Of a stretch of 64,000 nucleotides of DNA, positions 1 to 12,300 are shown piece by piece. Location of the stretch: NCBI GenBank assembly GCA_021234155.1, contig JAJEKV010000054.1, forward strand, positions 5,007,962 through 5,071,961. Direction: 5' to 3'. This stretch comes from Isoetes taiwanensis. Taxonomy: Eukaryota; Streptophyta; Lycopodiopsida; Isoetales; Isoetaceae. A program made the translations under genes and the position numbers. A model generated the notes under the pieces. The model searched no databases and had not been told where the DNA came from. It saw only the letters and a program-made list of their open reading frames with translations. Position 1 is the first letter of the stretch; every line of letters starts with the position of its first letter.

Positions 1-299
1 ACAGTTTGTGCATTCGTGTATGGCGAGCTAGAAGAAGGAGCATTATTACTATTTTTTTTAGCTCCATGAGTTGTTTGGTAACTTCTAAGAGAGCTTCAGA
101 TACCTTACTTATCTCGATTTCATTTTACTAAAACCTCGGGTCTAGCTCTTCACTTTTTTTGGCTTCTTCTTTTCCTTCGAACTGCATACGAGGGGCAAAG
201 ATTAGCATAGTGTGGCTCATGCTCAAGATCATGATGAGGAGGGTAGAATGGATCTCTGATTTCATCATCGGCGGATAGCTTAGCATTTCTACTAAATCT

Positions 300-957
300 A
301 CACCTTTACAAATGTCTTATGGATTGAATCTAGCTCACCAAACTTTTGAAGTTTTAATAACTTTCTATAAATCTTAGGCCTAGACATCGGACCTCCTCCG
401 ATAAAGGAAGCAACCCGATGCTGGTTGGGTGGGAAACATGGTTCCTATTACACACCAAAGAAATAAGAGTTAAATCTTTCCACATCTTTGTTTCACACTT
501 TCACCGATTTAATAGAAAAGGAATTGAGCTCAAAAACAAGGTCCTGGGGTGAAGTAGTCTTACCAAACCTTGACAGAAACCTTTGTTCCAATTCATCCCA
601 CTTAGTACCTATTGAAAGTTCAAAGTCCAACCAGGATCTGTCCTCATCACCTTTCATGCATTTGATAAACTCAGCAAACCTGGTACCTTTCTTCTTTCCA
701 TGCTCCTCATAATATTTTTCAAAATTCTTCAAGAAATGGTTAGCATTCATGGAAGAATCATAACAAGGGGAAGAAACAGGTATAGTGAGCTCAAATTGGT
801 AAGGAGCTTGTGGAGGAAAAGGCAAAGCAGAAACATTTGTAACATTTGCTGTGGAACTGGTAGCCACTTTCATGCTTACCCCTACTAGATCTGGTTGACC
901 TATTACCTCAGGTTGCTCAGCGGGCTCAGCAGTCTTCCTTGGTGCCATGGAGTTCAA
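300..957 (-). pseudogene. Ty3-type retrotransposon gag fragment
   Basis: The 154-codon reading frame at 957-493 begins MNSMAPRKTAEPAEQ and carries a gag-like core: a region ending in WLDFELSIGTKWDELEQ followed by RFLSRFGK, the W-x-F-x..-RF pattern of plant retrotransposon capsid proteins. After the stop near 493 a second open stretch in another frame (about 440-304) includes FIGGGPMSRPKIYRKLLKLQ, so the original gag was longer and is now frameshifted. No protease or RT follows before the window edge, so this is either the start of an element running off the left end or a solo fragment. The assignment to gag rests on the motif; the clade is not determined. Confidence 0.6.
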
Positions 958-3390
958 CTTCCAGGTGAAAATCTCGGTAGAACCTTCAAAATGTTAGCCT
1001 AAAACCTGGAATTTTAGCCTAACCTCAAAGGAATCTTAAACAGAATGGTTAGAACCTCCAGATCACTTAGGGTGATCAATCTTTGTCATATGAAACCAGA
1101 AAATTCATTTTTGAAGTGCTAGTTTTTCAAAATCACTAGAGTCCCCTAAACCTAAAAAAAAGTGAGCAAAACTGAACTTGCAGACACACCTTGAGAGATT
1201 TTGAAGATCTGATTGGTGTTATAAGTGGTCAACAAGCAGAGGAAAATGGTGGAGAAGATTTGACTTGATTTGAATAAGGGAGGGTCAAGAAAATCGAGGT
1301 CAAAGGCAAAGGCAGGTCAAAAAGTTGGCCGTGCCAAAACAGAGCCAAATTTTGCAGATGGAGTTTGATGGGAAATTTTGGGTTGGGATCTGTCGCGCAT
1401 AACTTCAAAATAGCCTCTAGATCACGTGCAAAAAAGGTTTGAATAGCAAAAGGATGTTTTAGTTTTCACGTAAGTAAACAAAACCTCAAGAAAAGAACAA
1501 ACTCAGAATTGCTTATGAAAAGAAATCTTTTATATGTTTTCTCCTAATGTATAGGTTTCTAGGATTCCTATAAGGATGAAATACAACTATCCTAAGAGGA
1601 TATAATCTCTCGAGTAAGTGTTTTTGGTCTTGTTTTTTGTTTTTGCTTTTTAAAAGAGCAATGCGAGAATTACAAAAATGGATGTACAATGATGAAAACG
1701 ATTTTTCAGGGCAAAGACTATGCATTATAGCAATGTGGTACGTAAAGTTTGATAATGTCAACAGGGTATTACCAAAGTTTCAAAATAATAATGCTTGAGT
1801 AATAATGCTTGAGAGCAATTTCAAGACCGTATGAGTCTTTCGAAAGTGCTTCAAAAAATACCAATGAAGTAATATGGAATGATTATTTAAGTTTGCAATC
1901 GAGGTGCTTCGATCTTTGAACAGTCACAACGAACTGGGACTTCAATCTCGAACGAAATAGAGCTGGAATCGAGCAGAAAGCGAGCAAAATGATATCAAAA
2001 TATTGATCGCGCCAAAATCACGAGGTATATCTCGAGGGGTGTCGATTTGATCTGTAATCTTTGGTTTAAGAACTGTTCCTCTCACAAAACTAGCTCTACG
2101 GAGAGTGATTTTAGGCCTAATTTGAGCAATTTCTCACCGGATCAAATGCCACGAGGGTCCCCAAGGTCTCGAAAAAGGTTCAGGGAGTTGATCTCGGGGA
2201 AAATTGGCGGGATTCAATCAAATTTAGGCACCTAATTGGCGGATTTAGCGAGTTCCCCTATTTCTTAGGGTTCATCAAAAATTCTTAAGGGTGATATATC
2301 CCACGTGCACAAACGAAGTCCGGCAGCTTACGTATATAAGGAATAGTGTTGACCCCACTATTAAGTTTACGTGCCACGCAGAGGGGGACACCCAGCCTGT
2401 CGGCCCCCCCCACTGCTGCCAATGGAAAAATTGGGGGGGTGACACGGAACTATCTTGAGAAATAGATAGGGTAGATAGGCTAGAATAGGTTTTTTATTTT
2501 TTTTGGCACGCATCCCAAGAATCCAATTTTGAAGGCCTTCCCAAGGGTTTTTTTCAAATTTAAAAAGGCCATGTTAGCTCTTTTTTGCCAAGCTTTCCAT
2601 CTAGAAGGTTTTCAGGTCAAACTGAAACATTTAAATTTTTGTCCATTTTGACCCATGGTCAATGAATATTGCAACATAGGGATGGTGAAAAAGTCATGGG
2701 AAAAAGATGGGAAAAGGGTGTAAATAGGCTATACTAGGGTTTAGGAAGATGAAATGAGAAAGAGAAAAGAGTTTTCTTGCCTTTGAAGTTTTTCAAGATC
2801 ATTAGGGGGCAGTTCTCAATTGAAGGTAGGATCAATAAAAAAATGGGTAGTGAAATGATGGGAAAAGGTCTCAAAAGTGAAAAACATGGTGAGAGAAAGG
2901 TTATAAAAGGTTCATAGGACATAAAAAGGTGGATATGGAATGAAGACAAGATGGGTACCTCTGTAGCACTTGATTTCATCTCAGATTGTCTCTAATGCTC
3001 AAATCATACCTCATGGTGAAGATACATTTGCTCAAAGCCTAAGGGTCTTCCAAACTTCTATAAGGGTCTTTCAAACTTCAAGGCTAGAATAAGAGCATGT
3101 TTCACTTCCAAGATGGCATCCTTATATGTGTGACTTCAAACTACTAATGAAACTCAAGCAAGCTTCATAAGGTTGAGCTTTGGTAAAACATCTTGTGCTT
3201 CCTTGATAATCTTGCTATAGCCTTTGCCTGGTCTTCAAATCAAAGGAAAATGTTAAACAAATGGGAATGTGTCTAAAAGGTATTTTACCTCAAGGAAAAG
3301 ATTAGGCTATAAAAGGAGATCCCCAATGCCTTCCAAACTTGGTCAAATGTCTTCCAAACTCTAATGGGATCACAATAGCCTGAAACTTTT
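958..3390. other. Intergenic or leader sequence without a recognisable gene
   Basis: No reading frame here looks like a real protein. On the minus strand this interval lies upstream of the gag fragment and could contain its leader and LTR, but I found no matching LTR pair. A plus-strand TATA-like stretch, TATATAAGG, lies near 2,334, shortly before a C-rich block around 2,400. A short near-duplication (taatgcttgag) occurs at about 1,790-1,812. Confidence 0.4.
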
Positions 3391-3454
3391 CCTTAGAGGA
3401 AATATGGATGAAACAAAAGTTTTTGATAATAGATGCTAGTCCATGTTGCCAGAA

Positions 3455-6400
3455 ATGGGCAACAGTCACGGGCCGTGGGCCGACCCACACGCTGATAGAC
3501 ATCACACGTGCGGGCGTGAGCGTGGGCATCCTTGAAGAGCGTGGGCCAGAAATAGCCTGCGAGAAGTATTTTGCGTGCCGTGGTGTCACCATGAAAATGA
3601 CCACCACCAAGCCCTTCATGGGCTTGTCGAACAATATCGAGCACTTCATGAGGAAGAACACAGCGTCGGAGGACCATATCCTTATCGCGTTTGTACAGAT
3701 GGCCCACAACCATGGTATAGTCACGAACCTCACGGAGAAACTGACGGCGGCGTGATTGAAGCTTTTCTGGAGAGAGCGTGGGATCTTCGGAGGGAAGAGC
3801 ACCAGTGAGAAGATACTGCTGGAAGTTATGAAACCAATGGGGCGTGGCCGTGACCAAAAACAACTGTGCATCAGGAAAGGCATCTGAAACACCCGTGGAG
3901 GAATCATCTGTGTGGATGCGTGAGAGATAATCTGGTACAACATGAGATTTGTCAGCCTTATGAACGATTTCAAAAGGAGCGAATTCTTGCAGCAGAAGGA
4001 CCCATCGAGCAATCCTGCCCGTGGGCGTGGACTTGTTGATCAAATAAAGAAGTGACTGATGATCAACAAAGAATTTGATCTGACTGCCCAACAAATAATG
4101 ACGGAAGCGTTGGACACAAAAAATTAAGCCCAATGCCTCCCTCTCGGTGGCAAAGTAGTTGCGCTCAGCAGGATTGAGTTTTCTGCTGGCATAATGGTTC
4201 GGTTTATCTGTGTGCGCGTCAAATGCTTGTGAGAGAACAGCACCAATAGCAAATGCTGAGACATCGACATGAACATGAAAGGGCTTGTCCCATTGAGGGG
4301 GAACAAGCACTGGGGCCTGAGTAAGCAAGATCTTCAACTGTTGGAAAGCAGCATCCGCCTGGGAATTCCAAGCCCAAGTGGATTCATCACCCGTGAGTTT
4401 ATGAATGGGATCAGCAATGGCTGCAAGTCCAGGAATGAAGGTGGAATAATAATTTACCTTGCCCAGGAAAGAACGTGTCTCCTTGATATTAGATGGTGCT
4501 TGAGCTTTAAGCACGCAACTGATTTTAGCAGGATCCGTGGTGATGCCCTCTTTACTAACCACATGTCCTAATAGAACACCAGAGGTGATGCAGAAGGTGC
4601 ATTTCTCAGGATTTAGACTAATACCAGACTCATCACATTTCTGAAAGACGAGCTCTAACTTGTCCAGGTGATCATCCATGGAACTGTAGGCTGAAAAGTC
4701 ATCTTGAAAGATCTAGAGAAAGGGTTTCTCCTTCATATAATCTTGAAAAACCGAGCATGATGCGTTGAAAAGTGGATGGAGAGTTGGATAAACCAAAAGG
4801 AACCACCTTGTAGGCAAAAGTGCCCCACGGGGTGGTAAAGGTAGTCTTGAGTTGATCTGCCTCTTTGATTGAAATTTGATTGTAGCCTGAAAAGCCATCC
4901 ATGAAGGAGTACATTTCATGACCAGCAACCTCTTCCAGAACCTGGTCTGTGAAGGGAAGCGGAAAGTGATCACGCTCCGTGGCCTGATTGAGTTTGCGAT
5001 AGTCCACGCAGACACGGATCTTACCATTGTGTTTGAGAGCAATGACGATGGGGCTCACCCACTCAGAATATTTGACCTCATAAATCAAGCCAGCAGCCAG
5101 GAGTTTATCAATTTTGGCCTTGACATGGTCACGGTAATTGGGGTTGAGCCGGTACTGTCGTTGCTAGACAGGACGTGCATCTGGTTTCGTAGGAATGGTG
5201 AGTTCCCCCAAGTCTTTGTTGATACCCCGAAGATCTTTATAGCTCCAGACAAAAATGTGTTTGAATTTTTTGAACAGCGTGAAGGCGCGGGCGCGATAGG
5301 TGGTCGGGAGATTTGCTGCAAGGCGGACGGGCTGATTGTTGCCAACGTCCACAATCTCCACCTCCGGAGTCTGAATGTGTGGAACAACTTCCGTGTCTTG
5401 AACAACGTGAGCAGGAGGTTGAAACATGACGGGATGAGTGGCATTTTGTGTGGTGAAGAAAAGTAGTTGCTGAGCATCATCAAGCACTGGTTGCTTCATG
5501 ACGGCATGTACATCCACCATGTCGGGAGGAAGTTTTGTATCTGAAGAATGATCGATGCGTTGGATGCGATTGCAAGGAGCCAGGTAGGGGTCGAGAAAAG
5601 CGGCCACAACCTGGTCTTGGTCGAGAGTCATCTCGCCCCACGGATCAGCATACTTAGGGTAGGATGACAGAGGCAGACTCGTAGGAGGAGCCTGTACATG
5701 ATAGATGTTTTGTGCTTCGTCAGAATCGATGTCTGAGAGAGAGGGTTCAGCATGTTCGACCGAGATGATCTTGCTGGTTTCCAAATCCATGGTGGCATTG
5801 AGATGACCATCCGTAATGACGAGCTGATCCGTGGTCCAGTAATGGATACTTTTGGCCTGACGGAGAAAAGGCCTGCCAACCAACATTTCATAATCACCTG
5901 GATCTTCCCCAGCTTTCCAAACACCAAATTCCAAGGGGAATCTGAGGTCGCCTATATTGATGTGAAGAAGAGGCGTGACGCCTTGAGGGCGCGTGATATG
6001 GCCATTAGCCAATTTGATGTCATATGGGGCACGGTAAAGTTGTTGGATGCCCATTTGCTTGCGGAGCTTATCAGTGATAAGATTGTCAGCACTACCCCCG
6101 TCAATTTGAACATGGTTGACTTGGTGATTGCCCACCGTGGCATGTACCGTGGGTGTGGAGGTAGCGACAGCCCCAACCAGAACCGTGGGAAGGGGCAACA
6201 GGTCCTTGAGAGCAGGACACAGTTTCAAAATGGTTGCTAAACTCAAGGGAATCTTGATTTTTGCAAGTTCTTCCTGGAGTTCCAAGGGAACATGAGAAAA
6301 GGGATATGCGGGATCCAAGGGAGCAGGAGACGGTGGTAATGAAGCAGCAACTTCTTTGAGAAGCTCCACCTCAGCAACAATGTTAGGATATTGCTGAGAG

Positions 6401-6828
6401 CGTGGAGGGTGAGATGACGGAGATGCATCCTGACGCTGCTGAGCTCTGGTGGTGGCGTGTACATTAGCCAGTGTTCGTCCTTCAACAGCCTGCATGAGGT
6501 TGAGGATACTTTGTCGGACTTTTGGCATGACATGAGGCATGAATTTATCCAGATCTGGGGCAAAATGAACATGTTTGGCCTCAGCATGAGGGATCGTGTC
6601 AACTGCAAAAGCAGGTTGCGTATCATGAGGAAGGATGGTCAAGGGGCGTGACGCCCTGGTCTGGCGTGAAACCAAACCAACCCAATTTGACGGTTGAACT
6701 GGAGGATTGAGAGCTTGGTAAATTTCTTCCTGAGCTTGTTGATCCAGAGGAGGAGTTGACGAAGGAGCTGGTTGATACTGTGATTGTTGAGGCACGCGTG
6801 GTGGCTTTCGGAGAACAGGACGAGGGCC
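3455..6828 (-). pseudogene. pol: pol region: protease, RT, RNase H, partial integrase
   Basis: Pol continues in the gag frame. A retropepsin-like segment has QIDGGSADNLITDKL near 6,100, where DGG replaces the usual D-T/S-G, then YEMLVGRPFLRQA. RT follows with WVSPIVIALKHNGKIRVCVD, FSGYNQISI and the catalytic box FQDDFSAYS near 4,700. RNase H contains FFVDHQSLLYLINK at about 4,060. The integrase zinc region (HEGLGGGHFHGD, CDVYQRVG) is the last part left, ending near 3,460. Lesions are a TAG at 5,164-5,166, a one-base frameshift in a T run near 4,745 and a TAG at 4,713-4,715 just before the catalytic box. With no integrase core the copy cannot insert by itself. Confidence 0.85.
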
Positions 6829-8472
6829 TTATTTGCCATTAGCGATCCAAAGTTGATAGGCCGTGAGGCGAACTGACGTGGTTTGATTCGTGCCTGGAAG
6901 TTGGACTTGAACTTGAGGAAGTTGAGGGCACGCCGTGGTGGTATGACCCCATTCCAAACAATGATAGCACTGAGATTTAGCAGGATCAAAAGGAGGACGG
7001 TTGCTTTGTCCCCGTGGCTGCTGAGATTGTTGATACTGTTGAGGAGGTTGTGCTTGAAATTGCTGAGGTTGATATGACGTCTGTTGCTGAGGCGTGGTCT
7101 GGACTTGATAAACCATCTTTTGCTGGAAGGGTGTAGGATGAGTACGAGTGCATTCTTCCGTGGCATGATTGCACATGTTGCAGCGTTTACAATGAGGAGG
7201 GCCATTGGTCTCATTGGCCAAATGGCCTTGATATTTGCAGATGTGGCACCAAATTTGACTGCGTTGAGGATTTGAGTGTTGAGGCTGAACTGCAGTCTGA
7301 GGTACCATGACAGGAGGAATGAAGAGTAGCTCCTGGAGGGCCACGCCGTGGGAGGAAACATTAACTGAATGATTGATAAGTTCGATGGCCTGCTCCAAAG
7401 TCTTGGGGCGCAGGTATTCAGTCACGAGACGAATAGCCGGAGGAAGGCCCTGGAGAAACCAGACGAGAATCTGGCTTTGCGTGGGGTACTCTTGAAATTT
7501 GCTGAGGAGGATGTGAAGACGATCCGCAAAATCCCGGGCTGACTCCGTGGGCTCTTGCTGAAGATCATTGAGTTGCTTGAGAAGAAGTTGATCATCATCT
7601 GTGGTGCCATAATGAGAAAGGAAAGCAGTCTTCATTTCTGTCCAGTTTTGTTTCCAATGGCTTTTGTTTGCCATGAGCCATTGACGAGGGGATCCACGCA
7701 GCGTGGTGGAAAAGATATGGAACTTCAATTGAGGTTGAGCGTGACCATTTAGGACAGCCAGAGCCTCAAATTCTTCCATATGAGCTTGAGCACTTTGGTC
7801 TAATGGTTTGCCTTTAGTGCTGTCAAAGGTTGGATAGGTCAACTTGAGAGTCTAAAAAGCAGATTGGGAATGGCCTTGTGCATAGAGAGGCGGTGTATAA
7901 GGAGGAACATAATGGGGCGGAACTTCCATGGATTCCGTATGGGGTGGCAAAGGAGCAGAAAGACCCTGAAGATATGCAAAAGGAGGTTCCTGTGGTGGAG
8001 GACCTTGGGGTCCGTGGTCATGAGGTTTGAGATCGGTAAGAGTGTAAACTAAAAGTGTTTGTTGAAAAGAAGGGGATTGAGGATAGGTCTGAACCTGGGC
8101 AGGGCTGAAAGAGACATGGGGATAACCCATTCCTCCAGGGGGAGATGATGGTTGTGAAGGTGGAGAAGTATGGCCAGAGGAGATATGAATGTAGGCACTC
8201 TCTGGAGTGTGGAAATAAGCTGGAGGTGGCTGAACAGGTGTATGATGAGGTGACTGAGGTTGGGAACAATGTTTACACGCTGGAGGAGAGCCAGGACGAG
8301 AGTGAACACGAGGAGTAGGTGGCGCCAATTGAACTCGTGAGCGAATATGGCCTCCCTCAATATCATAACCTGTGTCATACATATCTCAAGCAACTTCGCG
8401 AAGTTGATGTCGCTCCAAACGAGATGCCGTCTGGCTAAGAAGCTCCTTTGGAGTGAAAGCTCGGGCAGACAT
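6829..8472 (-). pseudogene. gag: gag region of Ty3 polyprotein
   Basis: The frame opens with MSARAFTPKELLSQTASRLE at 8,472 and runs through a proline-rich N-terminal part, a capsid-like core (PRQWLMANKSHWKQNWTEMK at about 7,690-7,630) and a cysteine-rich C-terminus. The last knuckle, CYHCLEWGHTTTAC at about 6,970, is a textbook C-x2-C-x4-H-x4-C zinc knuckle; a second Cys/His cluster with WCHICKYQGH lies about 250 bp upstream. The product would form the retroelement capsid and bind its RNA. The frame is continuous with pol but interrupted by TGA at 8,386-8,388, TAG at 7,852-7,854 and TAA at 6,829-6,831, each one C-to-T step from a sense codon. The start was chosen because it is the first ATG after the leader and keeps the frame. 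Confidence 0.8.
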
Positions 8473-9110
8473 GGTAAAAGAAGGAAGGAAAAGAAAATCA
8501 GACCCGGCAGCGGCGACAGTGTTTGGGGTCTGGGTTCGAGAACTCCTGCAAGACAGCCCTCTGTGAGGACCCGTAGATCAAACAGGAGAATCTGGTAGGT
8601 GTGTCACGCGGGATTTGCAAAGAAACGAAGAAAAAGGAGAAAAGAGAGAACAAAAGAAAACAATAAGATCAAAATGATGAGAACAAAACTCTTTGATATC
8701 AATGATGGAACATGAGCTCTCTCAATCGAGAGGAAGCAGAAGTGAGATAAGACCAAAAACTCATCTGGCCCGTGAAGGCTAGCTCTACTCATATATATAG
8801 TACAATGGCCTTTGGCCCAATATAGACACTCTGACTGATTTCGGTGCCGACTCCTGGAAGGAGGCCTGATTTGTAGGCATGTTGGCGGTGCCTCTTGAAA
8901 AGCCTGAAATGACGCTGACGGTGACAGCGCGTCATTTGTCTGTGCGTTGCCTCTTCTTTGGCACGGGAGTGGCCTTCTGCGTGGTCTGCGGCTTGGTCTT
9001 CTGCGGGGCCTTTGACGACTGACCTGTGCCTGACTGTGGATCCTTGGCCTTGACCTGGTCCGTCGTGTGCATGAATAGTCCTGTACTAGGACGTACAGGA
9101 CTAACAAGTT
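8473..9110 (-). promoter_or_regulatory. Probable 5' LTR and leader of the Ty3 element
   Basis: This non-coding block precedes the gag start at 8,472 on the minus strand. It holds a TATATATA sequence at about 8,796-8,805 that would serve as the LTR promoter, followed downstream by GC-rich leader. The exact LTR ends cannot be set because the partner LTR is missing. A canonical primer-binding site beginning TGG was not found. The outer edge carries a perfect 10-bp hairpin at 9,077-9,102. Confidence 0.45.
9077..9102. repeat. Perfect 10-bp hairpin at the LTR/LINE junction
   Basis: AGTCCTGTAC (9,077-9,086) and GTACAGGACT (9,093-9,102) are exact reverse complements separated by six bases, TAGGAC. 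The hairpin sits within about 30 bp of the boundary between the Ty3 leader/LTR and the truncated LINE. It may be an LTR-terminal structure or a scar of the junction. Confidence 0.8.
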
Positions 9111-9128
9111 GAAGCATTCTGAGTAGGC

Positions 9129-9362
9129 AAGAAGGAGGATGGTACACGAAATGTGATTGTAAAGCTTGCTAATAGAGAATGCAAAGCCCAGATTATGCAG
9201 AAAAGGCCCATGCTTAAGGGGCAATATGTTTGGATTAACGATGATTTAACCAAAATGCAACTTCTACAGAGGAAAGAGGAAATTCAAAAAATGCGAGAGG
9301 CAAGGGAGGCGGGTAAGCGTGCATATTGGAGAAGCAGGAAGGTGGTGGTGGAAGATGCATAG
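9129..9362 (+). pseudogene. C-terminal part of LINE ORF1-like protein
   Basis: The frame contains IVKLANRECKAQIMQKRP, then LKGQYVWINDDLTK and a basic tail with REAREAGKRAYWRSRK. This pattern (a K/R-rich strand, a short loop, then I-x-I-N-D-D-L-T) resembles the C-terminal domain of L1-type ORF1 RNA-binding proteins. The upstream part is missing at the junction with the Ty3 element. The frame ends with TAG at 9,360-9,362. The endonuclease of ORF2 begins only a few codons later in the same frame without its own nearby ATG, so the stop could be natural (readthrough or reinitiation) or a mutation in a fused ORF. Confidence 0.6.
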
Positions 9363-12300
9363 GGACTGTCCACCGTCAGGTTGGCTTGCTGGAATGTTAA
9401 CACTCTCAACTCTGATAAGGTGTGTACTATGTACGATTTGTTGGAGAGCATAGATGTTGTGTTCTTTTTAGAAACATGCGAGCATGAGGAGAATGGCTTG
9501 CCTGATATTGTTGGTTTTAAGTTATTATCGTCAGTCTGGAATCATAAAGGCTGGGCTCTTAAGGGTTATGGTGGCATTGCCTGTTATGTCACGGAAGAAA
9601 TTGTGCATTTGGTTAATGTGGTTGCTAATAAAGCAAATAAACAATATATAGATTGAATTACCTGGTAAGTTTAGCAAGGTTTATGTTGCTGGGTGTTATT
9701 TCCCACCAAGAGAATCTCCTACATATAAGAAAGGAGACTTGGATAAGGATGATCCTTTTTTCCATCTGGAACAGGATATGTTGGCCTTAAGCCTTTCTGG
9801 GGAAATCTTACTGTTGGGGGATTTCAATGGACGTACAGCAGACAATCAAGCCGCATTAGTAAGCTCAGATGGGGATCCGGAATGGGTTGAGATGTTGGAT
9901 GATGAGAGTGTTTGTGCTCAGGGTTGGAATAGAAACACTGATGATAAAGCAAAATGGATCACTCCACAAGGTAGACATGTTTTACACCTATGCAGTGGTT
10001 TTGATATGGTAATTTATAATGGCACTGCTCACTTTCCTGGGTCTGGCAAACGTACCTGTAAGAATGCTAGTGTTGTGGATTATATTATTGCAAAACCTTC
10101 TTTCAAAGAACAGGTGGTTGGCTTGTCCATTGGGCGTGAAAGAGAGGAGTCCAACCATGCACCTCTTCTCATTGAAGTCTCTGTGATAAGTAAGCACATA
10201 TGTTCTCAATCAGTTAAGCATAATAGACTGCATATGAATTTTGATAAGGCTGATCACTATAGTGCTTTATGTAAAGAAAAGGTAATGTCCACAGATTGGA
10301 CAGGTAATATATGTGATATTAGCAAAAAGCTATTAGAAAATTTACTTTCAGCTTCGTGGGATTGCTTTTTGTCACATAGACAACAGATGGGATTGCCATG
10401 CAATAGGCGGTTTGATTCTGAATGTAAACAGATGAGACGAAAGCTTAGAACATCATATGGATCGGAAAGGGTAGAAATAAGGAAAGTATATACTAAACTG
10501 ATAAGGCGGAATGAAAGAGAATACCTGCACTATAAACATCAAATGATGGTTACAGAACTGCTTGATAATCCTAAAAAGTTCTGGAACAGACTTAAGTCCA
10601 CCCAGCAACATAATCATGCCTTGGATGTGAATGCTCTCATGGCACAAGTGTGCGCGCTATATCATGTACCAGGTATGGATGGGAGGATGACTATTGAACC
10701 TAATGATTGTATGCTTTTTACAATCAATGATGTGAAGAGCGGACTCCGAAAATTATCAAATGGGAAAGCTCCATATGCATATAATATGGTGGCAGAAATG
10801 TTAAAGTGGGCTGGTGATGAGGTTGCTGATAAATTAGTAACACTGTTTAATGCGGTCTTAAGAGATGGTTTTCCCTTGGAATGGCAAATTAACAGGGTTG
10901 TACCTCTTCATAAATCTGGTAATGTCCATGATCCGGGTAATTATCGCATGATTATGATCAGCAGCATATATGCAAAACTGTTTGCTAGCATTTTGGAGTC
11001 TAAAATTAGCACTTGGGCTGAAACTAAAAATGTCAGAGCAGTTGGACAAGCTGGATTTAGACCCAAAAAGTCTACCACCGACCAGCTTGTTACACTCAGG
11101 GCTATGATGGATTCTGTTGTGGGCAAGAGAAAGCCACTATATGCCACTTTTGTAGATTTTGCTAAAGCTTTCGATACGGTAAATAGGAAACGTCTATGGC
11201 AGCATATGGTGGATCTAGATGTGCCCTGTAAATATCGAAATGCTGTGGGTAGACTTTATGAGAAAGTCTTGGTTCAATTATCTTCTCCATTTGTAGAAGT
11301 ATGTGATGAGTGTGTATGCAGTAACATTGGGGTCAAGCAGGGATGTCCCATGTCACCTACTTTGTTTGGGTTATTTATCGATGAACTGGAGAGTTGGATA
11401 CGCTCACAGGGAGGAGATGGTACACGACTTAGTGGATATGTCATCATGTTGCTTCTGTATGCTGATGATGTAGTCCTCCTTGCTAGGAGCATAGGGGGTA
11501 TGCAGGGATACTTAGATACGCTGGCGAAATTTTGTGATGCCAAAGGTATGCATGTTAATTTGAATAAAACTAAGGCTATTGTTTTCGGAGCAAATAAAGT
11601 CGATCATGTACATTTTTATTATAAAGGGGAACCCGTTGAGATTACAGAAGAGTATAAGTATCTGGGCTTGCTTGTTGATAAGAGTTCGACATGGAACCAA
11701 GCAGTGGAACACAGGGTTAATGCCGGTTTGAAGGCTTTATATGCTATGCAAAGGAAGTGTGTGAAGGCTGACATTTGGAATTTTGATATGAAACGCATGC
11801 TATACAAGGTCCTTGTGCAAACAGTTGTGCTATATGGATGTGAGATATGGGGGCCCGGATTGGCTAATGACACATGGAAAAGGGTAGAAAAGATTCAAAA
11901 GAAAAATTTTCATACTAAACTGGGTACTAAGATGCAAACACCATATGACATGATGCTCGCTGAGTGTGGTATGCTCCCATTGGAGATAGAGGCACTATGT
12001 AGACTTCTTAGATATTTGTGTAAAATTTTGTATGATATTTCTGAAAATAGCTTACCCAGGTTAGCATTAGAAGAAACCCGGATGAAGGGGTGGTTTGCAG
12101 ATATTGTTGATTGGCTGAGAAAGTGGGGAATGGATATAAATGAATTGGAAGGCCATAGAGAACACCTCGAAGAGTGGGTGCATGGGCATTACACTAGAAA
12201 AGCATGGCATATTCCGGCAGTTAAGAAGGAATATTATAGAGCAGTTTTCAATCCTGAACTGCGAGAGGCACAATACCTTAGAGAGGCCATATCAGTTAAA

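Larger units (their letters stand above)
3455..9110 (-). mobile_element. Truncated Ty3/gypsy LTR retrotransposon
   Basis: On the minus strand the order is leader/LTR-like sequence (9,110-8,473), gag, protease, reverse transcriptase, RNase H and the zinc-binding start of integrase. Homology ends abruptly near 3,460, just after the motif RVGRPTARD that normally precedes the integrase catalytic core, so the DDE core and the 3' LTR are gone. On the other side the element abuts a LINE at about 9,110-9,128. A TATATATA box near 8,796-8,805, read on the minus strand, is placed as expected for an LTR promoter. The FQDDFSAYS form of the RT catalytic box and the long gag resemble the Athila/Tat side of plant Ty3 elements, but a tree is needed to place it. 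Confidence 0.85.

Noticed and set aside
2734-4012. Minus-strand frames at 2,734-2,979 and 3,302-4,012
   Set aside because: The first has low-complexity hydrophobic composition; the second is an alternative frame over the real pol sequence.
8500-8560. Primer-binding site of the Ty3 element around GTTCTCGAACCCAGACC (minus strand)
   Set aside because: Resembles a tRNA T-arm complement but lacks the TGG start required to pair with a tRNA CCA end; without the second LTR the position cannot be fixed.
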